41,798 nucleotides of DNA from contig CAYUCL010000017.1 of assembly GCA_964443325.1 (NCBI GenBank), forward strand, positions 1-41,798, given 5' to 3'. Below the pieces are notes generated by a model. The model worked only from the letters and a program-made list of their open reading frames with translations, was not told the DNA's origin and did no database searches. The DNA comes from DAOUVR01 sp034430535 (GTDB taxonomy: Bacteria; Chloroflexota; Dehalococcoidia; E44-bin15). Below, piece by piece: positions 24,401 through 33,349 of this stretch (position 1 is its first letter; every line of letters begins with the position of its first letter). Both the position numbers and the translations under genes were made by a program.

Positions 24401-25996
24401 ATGATTCAGAGTAAAACTAAGCGGATTTTGATGTTCTCAGTGCTTGTGCTGGCGTTGGTAGTACCCCTGCTGCTATCTTCTGCCTGTGATGGTGGTTCCT
24501 CGGCGGAGATTACCTACACCGTCACCGACCCTACCGGCGACTGGGGCTATCCCTCGCCCTACAGCCACTACTCCAGGGGTCCGGGATACGTGCGAATGAG
24601 CCTTCTATTCGACTCTCTCGTGTGGAAAGATGAGAACGGATTCATCCCAGCGCTTGCCGAAAGCTGGGAGTACATTGAGGCCGATAACGCATACCTTTTC
24701 CAGTTGCGGGAGGGGGTCACGTGGCACGATAGCGAGGATTTTACCGCGGATGACGTTGCTTTCACCGTTGAATACGTCAAGACGCATCCACTGCCCTTCG
24801 TCACCCTCATTGGGCCGACCGGCGTGAGTGAAGTGGAGATCATCGATGACTATTCAATCAAGCTCTATCTGGAACAACCCTTCGCTCCCTTCGTGAACGA
24901 CGTAGCCGGCACGATGGCCATACTCCCAGAGCATGTGTGGGAGTCCGTGGATGACCCTCTCGCTTTCAGCGGGCCGCAAGCGGTGATCGGCACCGGGCCG
25001 TTCACGCTGGCCGACTACAGCAAGGAGCACGGAACATATCTATACCAAGCCTATGACGGCTACTATCAGGGCAAGCAAGTGGTCGAACGCATCATATTCG
25101 ACAGGGTGAGCGAAGAGATGGCACCCACGGCATTGCGACAGGGAAGCGCAAACGCAGCCGCTATCCCACCTGAGATGGTTGACGAGTTGCAGGCTGATGG
25201 TTTCACCATCCTGTGCTCACCGTACGCGTGGAATGCCAAGCTGATCATTAACCACACCAAGGAACCATTCTCGTCAAGGGAGTTTCGGCAGGCTCTCGCC
25301 TATGCAATCGACCGGGAGGAACTGGTGGAAATCACCCAGCGTGGCCATGCCGTGCCGGGAAGTCCGGGCATGCTCCCGCCCGACAGCCCGTGGTACAACC
25401 CAGATATCGAGATGTACGAGTACGACCTGACGATAGCACACCAACTGCTTGCCACGCTGGGATATGAACTGGATAACGGCTCTCTTACCAAGGATGGCAA
25501 GTCGGTCGAGGTGGAACTGCTCACCCAAGCCGGGTATGGGTTCAAGGAGGTCGGCCAGTTCGTTCAACGGGAGCTAGAAGACCTTGGCCTGAAAGTAGAC
25601 CTTGTCATGCTAGAAGGCTCGACGCTCGATGCCAGGGTCGAAGCGTGGGACTTCGACCTGGCGATCTATGGGCATGGCGGTCTCTACGAGCCGTCGATAC
25701 TGCCCAAGGTGATCACAGGGAAGGGATTCAACAGCGCTCGCTTCACCGGCAACGAGACGCTGAACCAGCTTCTGGAAGGCCAGCTTCACCAGATGGACTC
25801 CGAACAGAGGTTGGAGACGGTGCAGCAGATTCAGGCAATCTATGCTGAAGAGCTTCCGGCGATAACTCTGTACTACCCCGACTGGTACTGGGCCCATGAC
25901 GGCAGCGTGGAGCTCTTCTACACCGAGGGCGGCATCGCGTCGGGCATACCCCTACCCTTGAACAAAATGGCCTTTCTGTCATATGAGGGCCACTAG
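24401..25996 (+). CDS. ABC transporter substrate-binding lipoprotein, nickel/peptide family
   Basis: A 531-aa protein of the SBP_bac_5 type (DppA/NikA/OppA). The N-terminus is a lipoprotein signal with a hydrophobic stretch ending LLSSAC (Cys about residue 29), so it is membrane-tethered outside the cell. The family motif EGVTWHDSEDFTADDVAFT is present near 110. AAGGAGGT just before ATG 24401 decides the start over an upstream in-frame ATG at 24386. Ligand could be a peptide, nickel, or a metal-chelate; the Fur-type gene and FmdE favour a metal complex. Confidence 0.9.
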   Translation: MIQSKTKRILMFSVLVLALVVPLLLSSACDGGSSAEITYTVTDPTGDWGYPSPYSHYSRGPGYVRMSLLFDSLVWKDENGFIPALAESWEYIEADNAYLFQLREGVTWHDSEDFTADDVAFTVEYVKTHPLPFVTLIGPTGVSEVEIIDDYSIKLYLEQPFAPFVNDVAGTMAILPEHVWESVDDPLAFSGPQAVIGTGPFTLADYSKEHGTYLYQAYDGYYQGKQVVERIIFDRVSEEMAPTALRQGSANAAAIPPEMVDELQADGFTILCSPYAWNAKLIINHTKEPFSSREFRQALAYAIDREELVEITQRGHAVPGSPGMLPPDSPWYNPDIEMYEYDLTIAHQLLATLGYELDNGSLTKDGKSVEVELLTQAGYGFKEVGQFVQRELEDLGLKVDLVMLEGSTLDARVEAWDFDLAIYGHGGLYEPSILPKVITGKGFNSARFTGNETLNQLLEGQLHQMDSEQRLETVQQIQAIYAEELPAITLYYPDWYWAHDGSVELFYTEGGIASGIPLPLNKMAFLSYEGH

Positions 25997-26008
25997 TACG
26001 GAGGCACG

Positions 26009-26608
26009 ATGGAACGGGCAAGTGAATCTGGTAGAACCAGCAACGCATCTGATATGCGACTCAGGCGTGTCGGTGTTGTCAGGAGTGTGTTGAAGCGGCC
26101 GAGTCTGGTTCCACAGCGGGGTGACCTGAATATGAAGACTGGGGTTAAGAAGGCCCATAAGGAACGCAGTACCATAGTTGAGCTTGTGATAGACGAGGAC
26201 CTGACGGGCATTCTCGATGGCATCGATGGTTTCTCGCATCTTATGGTGCTTTACTGGGCCCACATGGTCACAGACGAGGCGCGATCGATAACAAGGGTCC
26301 ATCCAATGGGGAGAAAGGAGTTCCCTCTCACGGGCGTCTTCGCCACCTGCAGCCCGGCTAGACCCAACCCCATTTCCGCGACTGCGGTTCAGCTCATCGA
26401 GCACAGAGGCAATGTGCTGGTAGTGGATGGACTTGAGGCCGTTGATGGCAGCCCCTTGATAGACATAAAGCCCTACATTCCGTACTACTACCGTGCACAC
26501 AACGTAAGGATGCCTGATTGGGTAATACGGATAGGGCGTGAACTCGACGAGAAATCGCCAAGCTCAGGCCCGGCCCATGATACGGAGCGATTCGAAGGCG
26601 GAGAGTGA
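26009..26608 (+). CDS. TrmO/TsaA-like (UPF0066) SAM-dependent methyltransferase
   Basis: A 199-aa protein with the TrmO beta-barrel signature GVFATCSPARPNPISATAV (about residues 109-127); a Cys replaces the Arg usual in ATRSP, while the SPxRPNP core is kept. Classical TrmO N6-methylates t6A37 in tRNA-Thr. Here the gene lies inside a transporter operon, between the binding protein and the first permease, and is shorter than E. coli TrmO, so it may act on another molecule such as a metal chelator. GGAGG precedes the ATG. Confidence 0.85.
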   Translation: MERASESGRTSNASDMRLRRVGVVRSVLKRPSLVPQRGDLNMKTGVKKAHKERSTIVELVIDEDLTGILDGIDGFSHLMVLYWAHMVTDEARSITRVHPMGRKEFPLTGVFATCSPARPNPISATAVQLIEHRGNVLVVDGLEAVDGSPLIDIKPYIPYYYRAHNVRMPDWVIRIGRELDEKSPSSGPAHDTERFEGGE

Positions 26609-26609
26609 G

Positions 26610-27587
26610 ATGCGTATTCTGAGCAAACGGAATGCGCTCACGTACGCCATAGCGCTCCTGTTCATCCTGTCGCTAAATTTCATTCTGCCCCGCCTGATGC
26701 CAGGCGACCCGCTCATGGCTATCTACGGCAAAGAAGCACTGGTGCAGATGTCACCACAACTGCAGGCGGAACTGGTGCACCGCTTCTCACTTGACCAGGC
26801 GTTGTGGCAGCAATTGGGTGCCTACTTCGCAGCCCTCTTCCACGGTGACCTTGGCTATTCCTACTACTACAATGCTCCAGTCGTTAATGTAATTCTGGGC
26901 CGGCTCCCATGGACTCTATTGCTTGTCGGCCTGTCTTTGCTCATCTCTACGGTGCTGGGCGTGGTGCTGGGGATCGAATCAGGCTGGCGCCGTGGCACCA
27001 GGACCGACCGGACCATGCTCACCGGCCTCATGGCTCTCAATGGTTTCCCTGATTTCTTCATAGGAATGGTCTTGCTTCTGATGTTCGGCGTGCTTCTGGG
27101 CATACTTCCTCTCGCAGGCGCCATAAGCCCATACTCCGGCCTTTCGGGAGGTGCCCTCGTGCTGGATGTTCTGAAACACCTGGCGCTGCCTCTGGCCTCG
27201 CTGACGCTAGCCCATCTGGCCAGCGGCTATCTGCTCACCCGGAACACAATGATTACCGTACTCAAGGAGCCTTACATGCTCACCGCCAAGGCCAAAGGCC
27301 TTTCTCAGCGGCTCCTCAAGTACCGGCATGCAGGGCGCAACTCCATGCTGCCAGTGATAACGATGACTGGCATATGGCTTGGCAAAGTGGTAACGGGGAC
27401 CCTCTTCGTTGAGATAGTCTTCTCGTATCCCGGCCTGGGATACCTCACCTATGAGGCCCTGCTTTTCCGTGACTATGCCATCATCCAGGGAGTTCTTCTG
27501 CTCGTGGCCACGCTTGTACTGGCGGCCAACTTCATGGTGGACCTTTCCTATTCGAGACTGGACCCGAGGGTGAGCTATGCACGTTGA
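26610..27587 (+). CDS. ABC transporter permease, NikB/DppB type
   Basis: A 325-aa permease with six membrane helices. The N-terminal motif FILPRLMPGDPL is diagnostic of DppB/NikB proteins, and the cytoplasmic coupling region reads AKAKGLSQRLLKYRHAGRNS. ATG 26610 lies 1 nt after the TrmO-like stop, with a GGCGGAGAG ribosome site. It pairs with the next permease, whose start overlaps its end by 11 nt. Confidence 0.93.
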   Translation: MRILSKRNALTYAIALLFILSLNFILPRLMPGDPLMAIYGKEALVQMSPQLQAELVHRFSLDQALWQQLGAYFAALFHGDLGYSYYYNAPVVNVILGRLPWTLLLVGLSLLISTVLGVVLGIESGWRRGTRTDRTMLTGLMALNGFPDFFIGMVLLLMFGVLLGILPLAGAISPYSGLSGGALVLDVLKHLALPLASLTLAHLASGYLLTRNTMITVLKEPYMLTAKAKGLSQRLLKYRHAGRNSMLPVITMTGIWLGKVVTGTLFVEIVFSYPGLGYLTYEALLFRDYAIIQGVLLLVATLVLAANFMVDLSYSRLDPRVSYAR

Positions 27588-28422
27588 CCTCAAGAGGGAA
27601 GTCACTCACAGCAGCGCGGGGATATTCGGAATCACCGCGCTAGCCCTAATAGTGCTGCTGGCTCTTTTCGCCCCGTTGCTGGCGGGCTATGATCCCATAG
27701 CCCAGAGCGTCCATTCCTTTCTAGCCCCATCCTGGAGCCACCCCCTAGGCACCAACCATGTGGGGCAAGACATATGGAGCCAGTTGGTGTACGGGGCAAG
27801 AACGTCGCTGATGATCGGAGTCCTTGTTGCTCTCCTTTCCACGCTGTTGGGGGCTACGGTAGGGGCATCAGCAGCGCTCATAGGTGGTATGTATGACAGA
27901 ATCATGATGAGAATAGTGGACGCTCTCATCGTCATCCCCATCATAATCGTCTTGATTCTGGTGGCTGCCTACCTGCGGCCCAGCGTGTGGACCATAATCG
28001 TTCTGCTATCGCTGTTGGGCTGGCAGGGTGGCGCCCGCATAGTAAGAGCACAGGCTCTTTCACTGAAGGAGAAAATGCATGTGGCCGCCGCGCGGTCGTT
28101 CGGCGCAGGCACGTTGTATTTGATGTACCGCCACATAGTGCCAGATCTCAGCCCCATCCTGCTGGTGGAGTTCATCTACGCCATGAGAAGGGCGGTGTTC
28201 ATGGAGGCTGGGCTAGCCTTCATTGGCATCTCCGACCCCAACGTCGTGAGCTGGGGCGTTATGATGCGGGAAGCCCTGGAATATAGCTATCTCAACGTGT
28301 GGGTCTGGTGGCTCCTTCCGGCGGGCATCGCCCTCTCCCTGCTCATCATATCCGTAACATTCATTGGACACTCCATGGAGCCAGTGATGGATCCGCGCCT
28401 CAGAGGTGAAGCTAGTGCTTAA
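27577..28422 (+). CDS. ABC transporter permease, NikC/DppC type
   Basis: A 281-aa permease with the N-terminal DppC pattern (first helix, then APSWSHPLGTNHVGQDIWSQLVYGARTS, positions about 48-75) and the EAA-loop RIVRAQALSLKEKMHVAAARSFGA near 150-175. Six membrane helices. It overlaps the upstream permease and the downstream ATPase, showing tight coupling. Confidence 0.93.
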   Translation: MHVDLKREVTHSSAGIFGITALALIVLLALFAPLLAGYDPIAQSVHSFLAPSWSHPLGTNHVGQDIWSQLVYGARTSLMIGVLVALLSTLLGATVGASAALIGGMYDRIMMRIVDALIVIPIIIVLILVAAYLRPSVWTIIVLLSLLGWQGGARIVRAQALSLKEKMHVAAARSFGAGTLYLMYRHIVPDLSPILLVEFIYAMRRAVFMEAGLAFIGISDPNVVSWGVMMREALEYSYLNVWVWWLLPAGIALSLLIISVTFIGHSMEPVMDPRLRGEASA

Positions 28423-30085
28423 CATCAGGGAACTCCAGGTAAGCTATGGGAGCAACCGCGTTCTCAGCGGGATAGACCTCGACGTGCACGCTGGCGAATG
28501 TCTGGCTATAATCGGCGAGTCCGGTGCTGGGAAGACCACCCTGGGCTTAAGTATTATGAGACTGGTGGAAGGCACGATCAGAGGCGAGATTATGCTTGAC
28601 GGTGAGAACATACTCGCGCTGTCCGAGGAATCGATGCAAGAAATCAGGTGGAACAGGGTCTCCATGGTGTTCCAAAATGCCAACAGCACTCTAAACCCGG
28701 TCTATACGGTGCTCGCCCAGGTCATGGAACCAATGGTGGAGCACAGCGTGAAGAACAAGTCGGACGCACGAGAGTGGGCCGGCAGTTTGCTGACACGAAC
28801 CGGCCTCTCCAAAGACAAGTTCGATTCATATCCACACCAGCTTAGCGGTGGCGAGCAGCAGAGAGTGCTGATAGCCATGGCTCTGGCCAACGACCCTGAG
28901 ATCATAATCCTTGATGAGCCAGTGTCCTCACTGGACGCCACGTCCAGAATTGAGATTATCGAACTGCTGAGGAGCATGGCCAAAGACCATACCCTGATCT
29001 TGGTAACCCACGACATTGCCACAGCCGCCAAGCTGGCGGACAGCGTGGCCACGCTCTACGCTGGTATAATCCTGGAGATGGGCCCAGCATCAGACGTGCT
29101 GTCTCGCCCGAGACACCCGTACACCCGAGCACTGCTCAGGTCATATCCCAATATGACCACAGTCAAAGACCTCCAGGGAATAAAGGGGAGGATGAGCCGT
29201 GAAACCGCTGGTTGCCCATTCCACCTGCGGTGCACCCAGGCGATAGATGTCTGCAGCACGGAACAGCCGCTGCTGGCGCTCGCCCACGGGAGATACTTGG
29301 CATGCCACCGGGGCGGCATCATAACCCTGCTTGCCGCTACGGGGCTGCGCAAGTCCTTTGGATCGAGAAGGGCGGTAGACGGGGTCAGCCTCACAATCGA
29401 GAGCGGTGAGACCCTGGCTCTGGTGGGCGAGAGTGGCTCTGGCAAGACTACCCTTGCTAAGACAATCATGGGCCTTCTTCCCGTCGACGAGGGCGAGGTG
29501 TACCTTGAAGGGAGAGGAGTGCCGGTCAGGGGCAAGGACTTCTTTAGGCAGGTCCAGATGGTCTTCCAAAACCCCGGCGAATCGCTGAGCCACCGATTGT
29601 CCGTGCTGGAACTGGTGAGGGAGCCACTTGACGTTCAAGGGGTTGGTACGAAGGAGGAACGAGAGCGCAAGGCTATTCGAGTTATGGGAGAGGTAGAGTT
29701 GCCAACCAATGAGGATTTCCTGCACATGTACCCGCACCACTTGAGCGGCGGTGAGATGCAGCGCGTGGCGATAGCCCGCGCCCTCGTTCTTGACCCCAAA
29801 CTGCTCATAGCAGATGAGCCCACTTCCTTCCTCGATCCCAGCCTGCAGGCCAAGATTATGAAACTGATGCTGAACCTTCAGGAGCAGCGAGGGCTGAGCA
29901 TGTTATTTATAACCCACGATATAGCTGTGGCGAGGAAGGTCAGCGATAGGATGGCTGTCATGCATGATGGTAGAATCGTCGAGGAAGGGCGCTCGAGCGA
30001 GATCATAACCGCTCCTACCCATCCCTACACCCAAGCCTTGGTGACTGGAGCGTCGGACCTTCACTCGGGATCTGTCGGGACATGA
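28406..30085 (+). CDS. Fused double ABC ATPase, NikD-NikE/DppD-DppF type
   Basis: A 559-aa protein with two complete ATPase domains. Domain 1: Walker A GESGAGKTT (about residue 37), LSGGEQQRV, Walker B ILDEPVSSLD, then the family's cysteine-containing C-terminal extension (CPFHLRCTQ) near 270. Domain 2: Walker A GESGSGKTT near 340, LSGGEMQRV, ADEPTSFLD. Most relatives encode these as two genes; here they are one polypeptide. The start is GTG 28406 or GTG 28415, the latter better placed for AGAGG. It completes the importer. Confidence 0.93.
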   Translation: MKLVLNIRELQVSYGSNRVLSGIDLDVHAGECLAIIGESGAGKTTLGLSIMRLVEGTIRGEIMLDGENILALSEESMQEIRWNRVSMVFQNANSTLNPVYTVLAQVMEPMVEHSVKNKSDAREWAGSLLTRTGLSKDKFDSYPHQLSGGEQQRVLIAMALANDPEIIILDEPVSSLDATSRIEIIELLRSMAKDHTLILVTHDIATAAKLADSVATLYAGIILEMGPASDVLSRPRHPYTRALLRSYPNMTTVKDLQGIKGRMSRETAGCPFHLRCTQAIDVCSTEQPLLALAHGRYLACHRGGIITLLAATGLRKSFGSRRAVDGVSLTIESGETLALVGESGSGKTTLAKTIMGLLPVDEGEVYLEGRGVPVRGKDFFRQVQMVFQNPGESLSHRLSVLELVREPLDVQGVGTKEERERKAIRVMGEVELPTNEDFLHMYPHHLSGGEMQRVAIARALVLDPKLLIADEPTSFLDPSLQAKIMKLMLNLQEQRGLSMLFITHDIAVARKVSDRMAVMHDGRIVEEGRSSEIITAPTHPYTQALVTGASDLHSGSVGT

Positions 30086-30558
30086 TTAGATGATGTCCAC
30101 CCAGCGGCCAGTAGGTGGGATACCGCAGCATGGCATGCCGTGAATCCGGCGGAGCACAGGTTGTCGTATGGGCCATTTTTCTCTGGCTACGTGCAGGAAG
30201 CTGAGGCTATTGATGGCAATCGCCGGCGCACAGGTGAAGCGGCGGCGCCTTGCAGGTAAGACGCTTAAATCAGACGCTTCGATGCGCCACGACGCAGGTC
30301 ACGGCAACGAAGACCATCTGAGGATCGTTCTTCAACGTCATTGATGTGACGGCAGACAAAAGTGGCCAGGCCATTGCGTAAATACTTGGAATACCGAGGT
30401 GCATATGTGGCATAATAATCTACATGCCGCCGGTTCTCAGCCACGCGACGCATAGGAAACTGACATGTGGCTGGCAAGTTAATGCCTGCAGAGGCCCTCG
30501 ACAGATGGAGAGGGACAGACTCTAGTTGCTTTTACCTTGCGAGCGAGAGGAGGATGCT
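30086..30558. other. Intergenic region, no recognised gene
   Basis: About 470 bp between the transporter operon and the enoyl-CoA hydratase. A 70-codon minus-strand frame at 30265-30477 has no recognisable family or ribosome site. I see no terminator or repeat that stands out. Confidence 0.6.
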
Positions 30559-31389
30559 ATGGCCTATGACGGCTACAGTTGCCTGAAGGTGCGGTTTGAC
30601 CGCGGGGTGCTGTTCGTAACCATCGACTACCCACCTATTAATCTCCTTGACCTGCCTCTAATGCTGGAGCTAGACCGGCTCGGCAGGGAGATAGAGACTG
30701 ACGATGGCGTCAAGGTGGTGGTGTTCGACAGCGCCAACCCCGACTTCTTCATCGCCCACGTCGACGTTGGCGTGATCTTGCAGCTCCCCACTGAAGTGCC
30801 GCCGAAAGAAGAGACGCTGGGGTTCTTCCATGCCATGGTGGATCGATTCAGGACGATGCCCAAGGTTACCATCGCCAGGATCGAAGGGCGTGCCCGTGGT
30901 GGCGGCAGCGAGTTCGTTCTGTCGCTGGACATGAGGTTTGCCGCGCTCGGCCGAGCCGTCCTCAGCCAACCAGAAGTCGCGATCGGCATAATCCCCGGCG
31001 GAGGCGGGACGCAGCGCTTGCCCCGAGTCATGGGAAGAGCCAGAGCGCTTGAAGTTGTTCTCGGCTGTGATGATTACCCGGCTGACCTGGCGGAACGCTA
31101 TGGGTATATAAACCGCGCCTTACCACTGGATGAAATCGGGCCCTTTATTGAGCGCCTCGCCTATCGCATTGCCAGCTTTCCCGCCGAGGCCATAGCCCTG
31201 GCCAAGGCTTCGGTTGACAGCGCCGAACTGCCCACGATGCAGGGCTTGCTTAAGGAGGCCCACTATTTCAACCAGTCCGTGGCAACGGCAGAGGCGCAAA
31301 GGCGAATGAGGAGGTTCCTCGAGCTGGGAGGCCAGACGCGCGAGGTTGAACTTGATCTGCTAGACCTACTCGACCGTCTTGTCAAATGA
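30559..31389 (+). CDS. Enoyl-CoA hydratase/isomerase family protein
   Basis: A 276-aa crotonase-fold protein. The first oxyanion region reads FFIAHVDV near residue 67; the second is RIEGRARGGGSEFVLSLDMRFA near 107-128, followed by PEVAIGIIPGGGGTQRLPR near 142-160 and an NRALPLDE segment. ATG 30559 is used because GAGAGGAGG precedes it. Substrate is unknown; an acyl-CoA dehydrogenase lies nearby on the other strand. Confidence 0.88.
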   Translation: MAYDGYSCLKVRFDRGVLFVTIDYPPINLLDLPLMLELDRLGREIETDDGVKVVVFDSANPDFFIAHVDVGVILQLPTEVPPKEETLGFFHAMVDRFRTMPKVTIARIEGRARGGGSEFVLSLDMRFAALGRAVLSQPEVAIGIIPGGGGTQRLPRVMGRARALEVVLGCDDYPADLAERYGYINRALPLDEIGPFIERLAYRIASFPAEAIALAKASVDSAELPTMQGLLKEAHYFNQSVATAEAQRRMRRFLELGGQTREVELDLLDLLDRLVK

Positions 31390-31474
31390 AACTGAAAGGA
31401 CTCTTCGGCTGACAGACAGTCGGCACCATGCAATTGCTTGTGCATGCCCAATACCATGTGAAAGGAGAAGACAA

Positions 31475-32248
31475 TTGAACCCTAAAGAGATCAATGAAGC
31501 GGTGACCACCTATCTGTGGCCTCAGACCTTTCCCCTAGCCGTTCGAATGTGCCAAGCGGACGAGCTTCCGGAGCGAGTGAGGCTCCCAATGCGTGACCTC
31601 GGCTTCAAGGTCGCTCTGTGCCAGGCGATCACCATGGCTCGCCGCTACGGCTGGGTGGTAGCCCAGGCTCTGGAAGATTCGACCTGTTCGTTGGGAGCCC
31701 TGAGCCTCGGCTTCCTCTTCCCCAAGAAAGGCTGGCTTGACGGCAGCTTCGGCGAGACATTAGGGCAGGACAGGGAGACTGCCGCGGCGAGCGCCCAGAA
31801 CCTTCCCCGGTTGGAATATGGGCGCTACACCCACGTTCTGATAGCCCCTCTGGAGCGAACCGTCTTTGAGCCTCAGGTCATCGTGGTTTACGGCAGCCCG
31901 GCCCAGATGATGAGACTGATACAGGGTAGACTAAACGCAGAGGGAAGACCGCTCTCCTTCGACGTGAGTTCTGGGGCAAGCTGTGCCAACTGCATCGCTC
32001 TCCCCATTGTCGCGGATGAGTGCCAGCTCGTAATGCTAGGGCCAGGAGAGCGGATCAACTGCTCAGCTCAGGATAGCGAAATGGCCGTCGCCATCCCTAT
32101 GAGCAAAGTCGACCAGGTGGTCAGCGGCCTGGAGGCAGGCCACCGCTCTGGCATACTGCGCTATCCCACGCCCAACTACCTCCGCTTTCAACCGCAGCAC
32201 CCACCCCACATCATGAAACTCTGGGACTACCTGTCAGCGGAAAGCTAG
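31475..32248 (+). CDS. DUF169 family protein
   Basis: A 257-aa protein beginning NPKEINEAVTTYLWPQTFPL after the start residue, with central VIVVYGSPAQMMRLIQG and the late GERI and MAVAIPMSKVDQVV segments typical of DUF169. Family function is unknown; it is common in anaerobes and archaea. The start is TTG 31475, chosen because AAAGGAG lies 7 nt upstream. Cys-containing stretch GASCANCIALP near residues 168-178 may bind metal or a cluster (inference). Confidence 0.82.
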   Translation: MNPKEINEAVTTYLWPQTFPLAVRMCQADELPERVRLPMRDLGFKVALCQAITMARRYGWVVAQALEDSTCSLGALSLGFLFPKKGWLDGSFGETLGQDRETAAASAQNLPRLEYGRYTHVLIAPLERTVFEPQVIVVYGSPAQMMRLIQGRLNAEGRPLSFDVSSGASCANCIALPIVADECQLVMLGPGERINCSAQDSEMAVAIPMSKVDQVVSGLEAGHRSGILRYPTPNYLRFQPQHPPHIMKLWDYLSAES

Positions 32249-32288
32249 TCGGATTCTAAACGAACGCAACCGTGCATGCGGGCACGAG

Positions 32289-32587
32289 TCATACCGTGCG
32301 CAGCATGCTACAGAAAACATGACACGCCAGTGCCGACCTGCCTATCAGTTTGGGGATGATGTACATCCTCTCCCCGAGCAGGTAGTTCCGCCACGGCCCG
32401 ATCTTCTTGTATTGCTGAAGTAGATGGCGATGACAATCCATGGCACTATGCCAGCGATGCAACCGAAGATGTAGGCCGTCCAGTTTGTCTTTTTCGTCGT
32501 CTGATTGTGGACCTCCATCATCAGAACGAAGAAGAGCACGGTGGCATAGATGGTGAAGATTTGGACCGACTGTCCACCAACATCGCT
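32289..32587 (-). pseudogene. Heliorhodopsin pseudogene fragment
   Basis: Two frames match parts of a heliorhodopsin as I remember the family. Frame A (32587 to about 32419) encodes a helix ending FVLMMEVHNQ, then NWTAYIFGCIAGIVPWIVIA. After a junction near 32417 a second frame encodes QQYKKIGPWRNYLLGERMYI and then LIGRSALACHVF before TGA (32289-32291). The loop and helix between them are missing, and the Schiff-base lysine of the AKSALAWQVF-type motif is Arg (codon 32337-32339). Start and first helices are not found. Clearly non-functional as a photoreceptor. Confidence 0.7.
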
Positions 32588-32905
32588 ACCCTGGGGTCAA
32601 ACGCGATGTTGCTGAACGGATGGCCGTTGCCCTGCGTGGCGAGAACGCAGAATAATTGCGATGTGAGGACTTCCCTTAGCCGTTGCGATGCCTGCTAAGT
32701 GTCGCCCATTTTTGCTACCGCCAGAGTCGTGACGCAAACGCTACCATACGATGCCTCAGGTGTAAAGTGGGCCTAATGCTTCCGCCTGACCCTCGACTCA
32801 GCCCTCCATGCGCCTTATAATAGTCTCTGCTCCCCAAGTGAGGAGACGTCACACAGCGGTAGTATGCTGCGAAGTCCAATACCGATCGATAGAGGAGGCA
32901 CCAAG
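32588..32905. other. Intergenic region before the PPC-domain gene
   Basis: About 320 bp with no supported gene. The left part may hold further decayed heliorhodopsin sequence on the minus strand. The right end has a promoter candidate: TCGACT (32793-32798), 17-bp spacer, TATAAT (32816-32821), upstream of the gene starting at 32906. Confidence 0.5.
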
Positions 32906-33313
32906 TTGTTTAAAAGAGTACACGTTTTCAGAGTCAAGCCTAAGCAAGAACTCGCCGCAGAGATAAAAAACTACTGCATGCAATATGGAATCACATCGGC
33001 AGTGGTCGTGGGAATAATCGGGTCTGTGGAGAGCGCCAAACTGAACTTTCTCAGGCAACTCCCTGGCATGTATGAAACCGTGGAATATGCGGGTCCACTG
33101 GAGATCGTCTGCGCCCAGGGCTCCGTTGCCCTGAAGGATTCAGATACAATCGTGCATATCCACATTCAGCTTGGCGGTCGCGATGGTTGCCATGGCGGAC
33201 ATCTGGTGGAGGCGATGGTGTTCTCCACGGCAGAGGTGGTCATAGCCGAGCTCGAGCAGCAACTGATGCGGTATGCCGACAGCTACACCGGCCTGAATGA
33301 ACTCAAGCTGTAG
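32906..33313 (+). CDS. PPC domain (DUF296) protein
   Basis: A 135-aa protein of the PPC/DUF296 fold found in plant AT-hook proteins and as stand-alone bacterial proteins. Typical elements: AAEIKNYCMQYGITSAVVVGIIGSV near residues 17-40, LEIVCAQGSVAL, HIHIQLGGRDG and GGHLVEAMVFSTAEVVI. The histidines could bind a metal. The start is TTG 32906 with GAGGAGG 7 nt upstream. Function in bacteria is largely unknown. Confidence 0.85.
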   Translation: MFKRVHVFRVKPKQELAAEIKNYCMQYGITSAVVVGIIGSVESAKLNFLRQLPGMYETVEYAGPLEIVCAQGSVALKDSDTIVHIHIQLGGRDGCHGGHLVEAMVFSTAEVVIAELEQQLMRYADSYTGLNELKL

Positions 33314-33349
33314 CATATACGGGGAAATGTCCCTACGGGCTTCGCCGGT

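Noticed and set aside
30265..30477. 70-codon minus-strand frame between the importer and the enoyl-CoA hydratase
   Set aside because: No ribosome site or recognisable motif; could be decayed coding DNA but cannot be supported.
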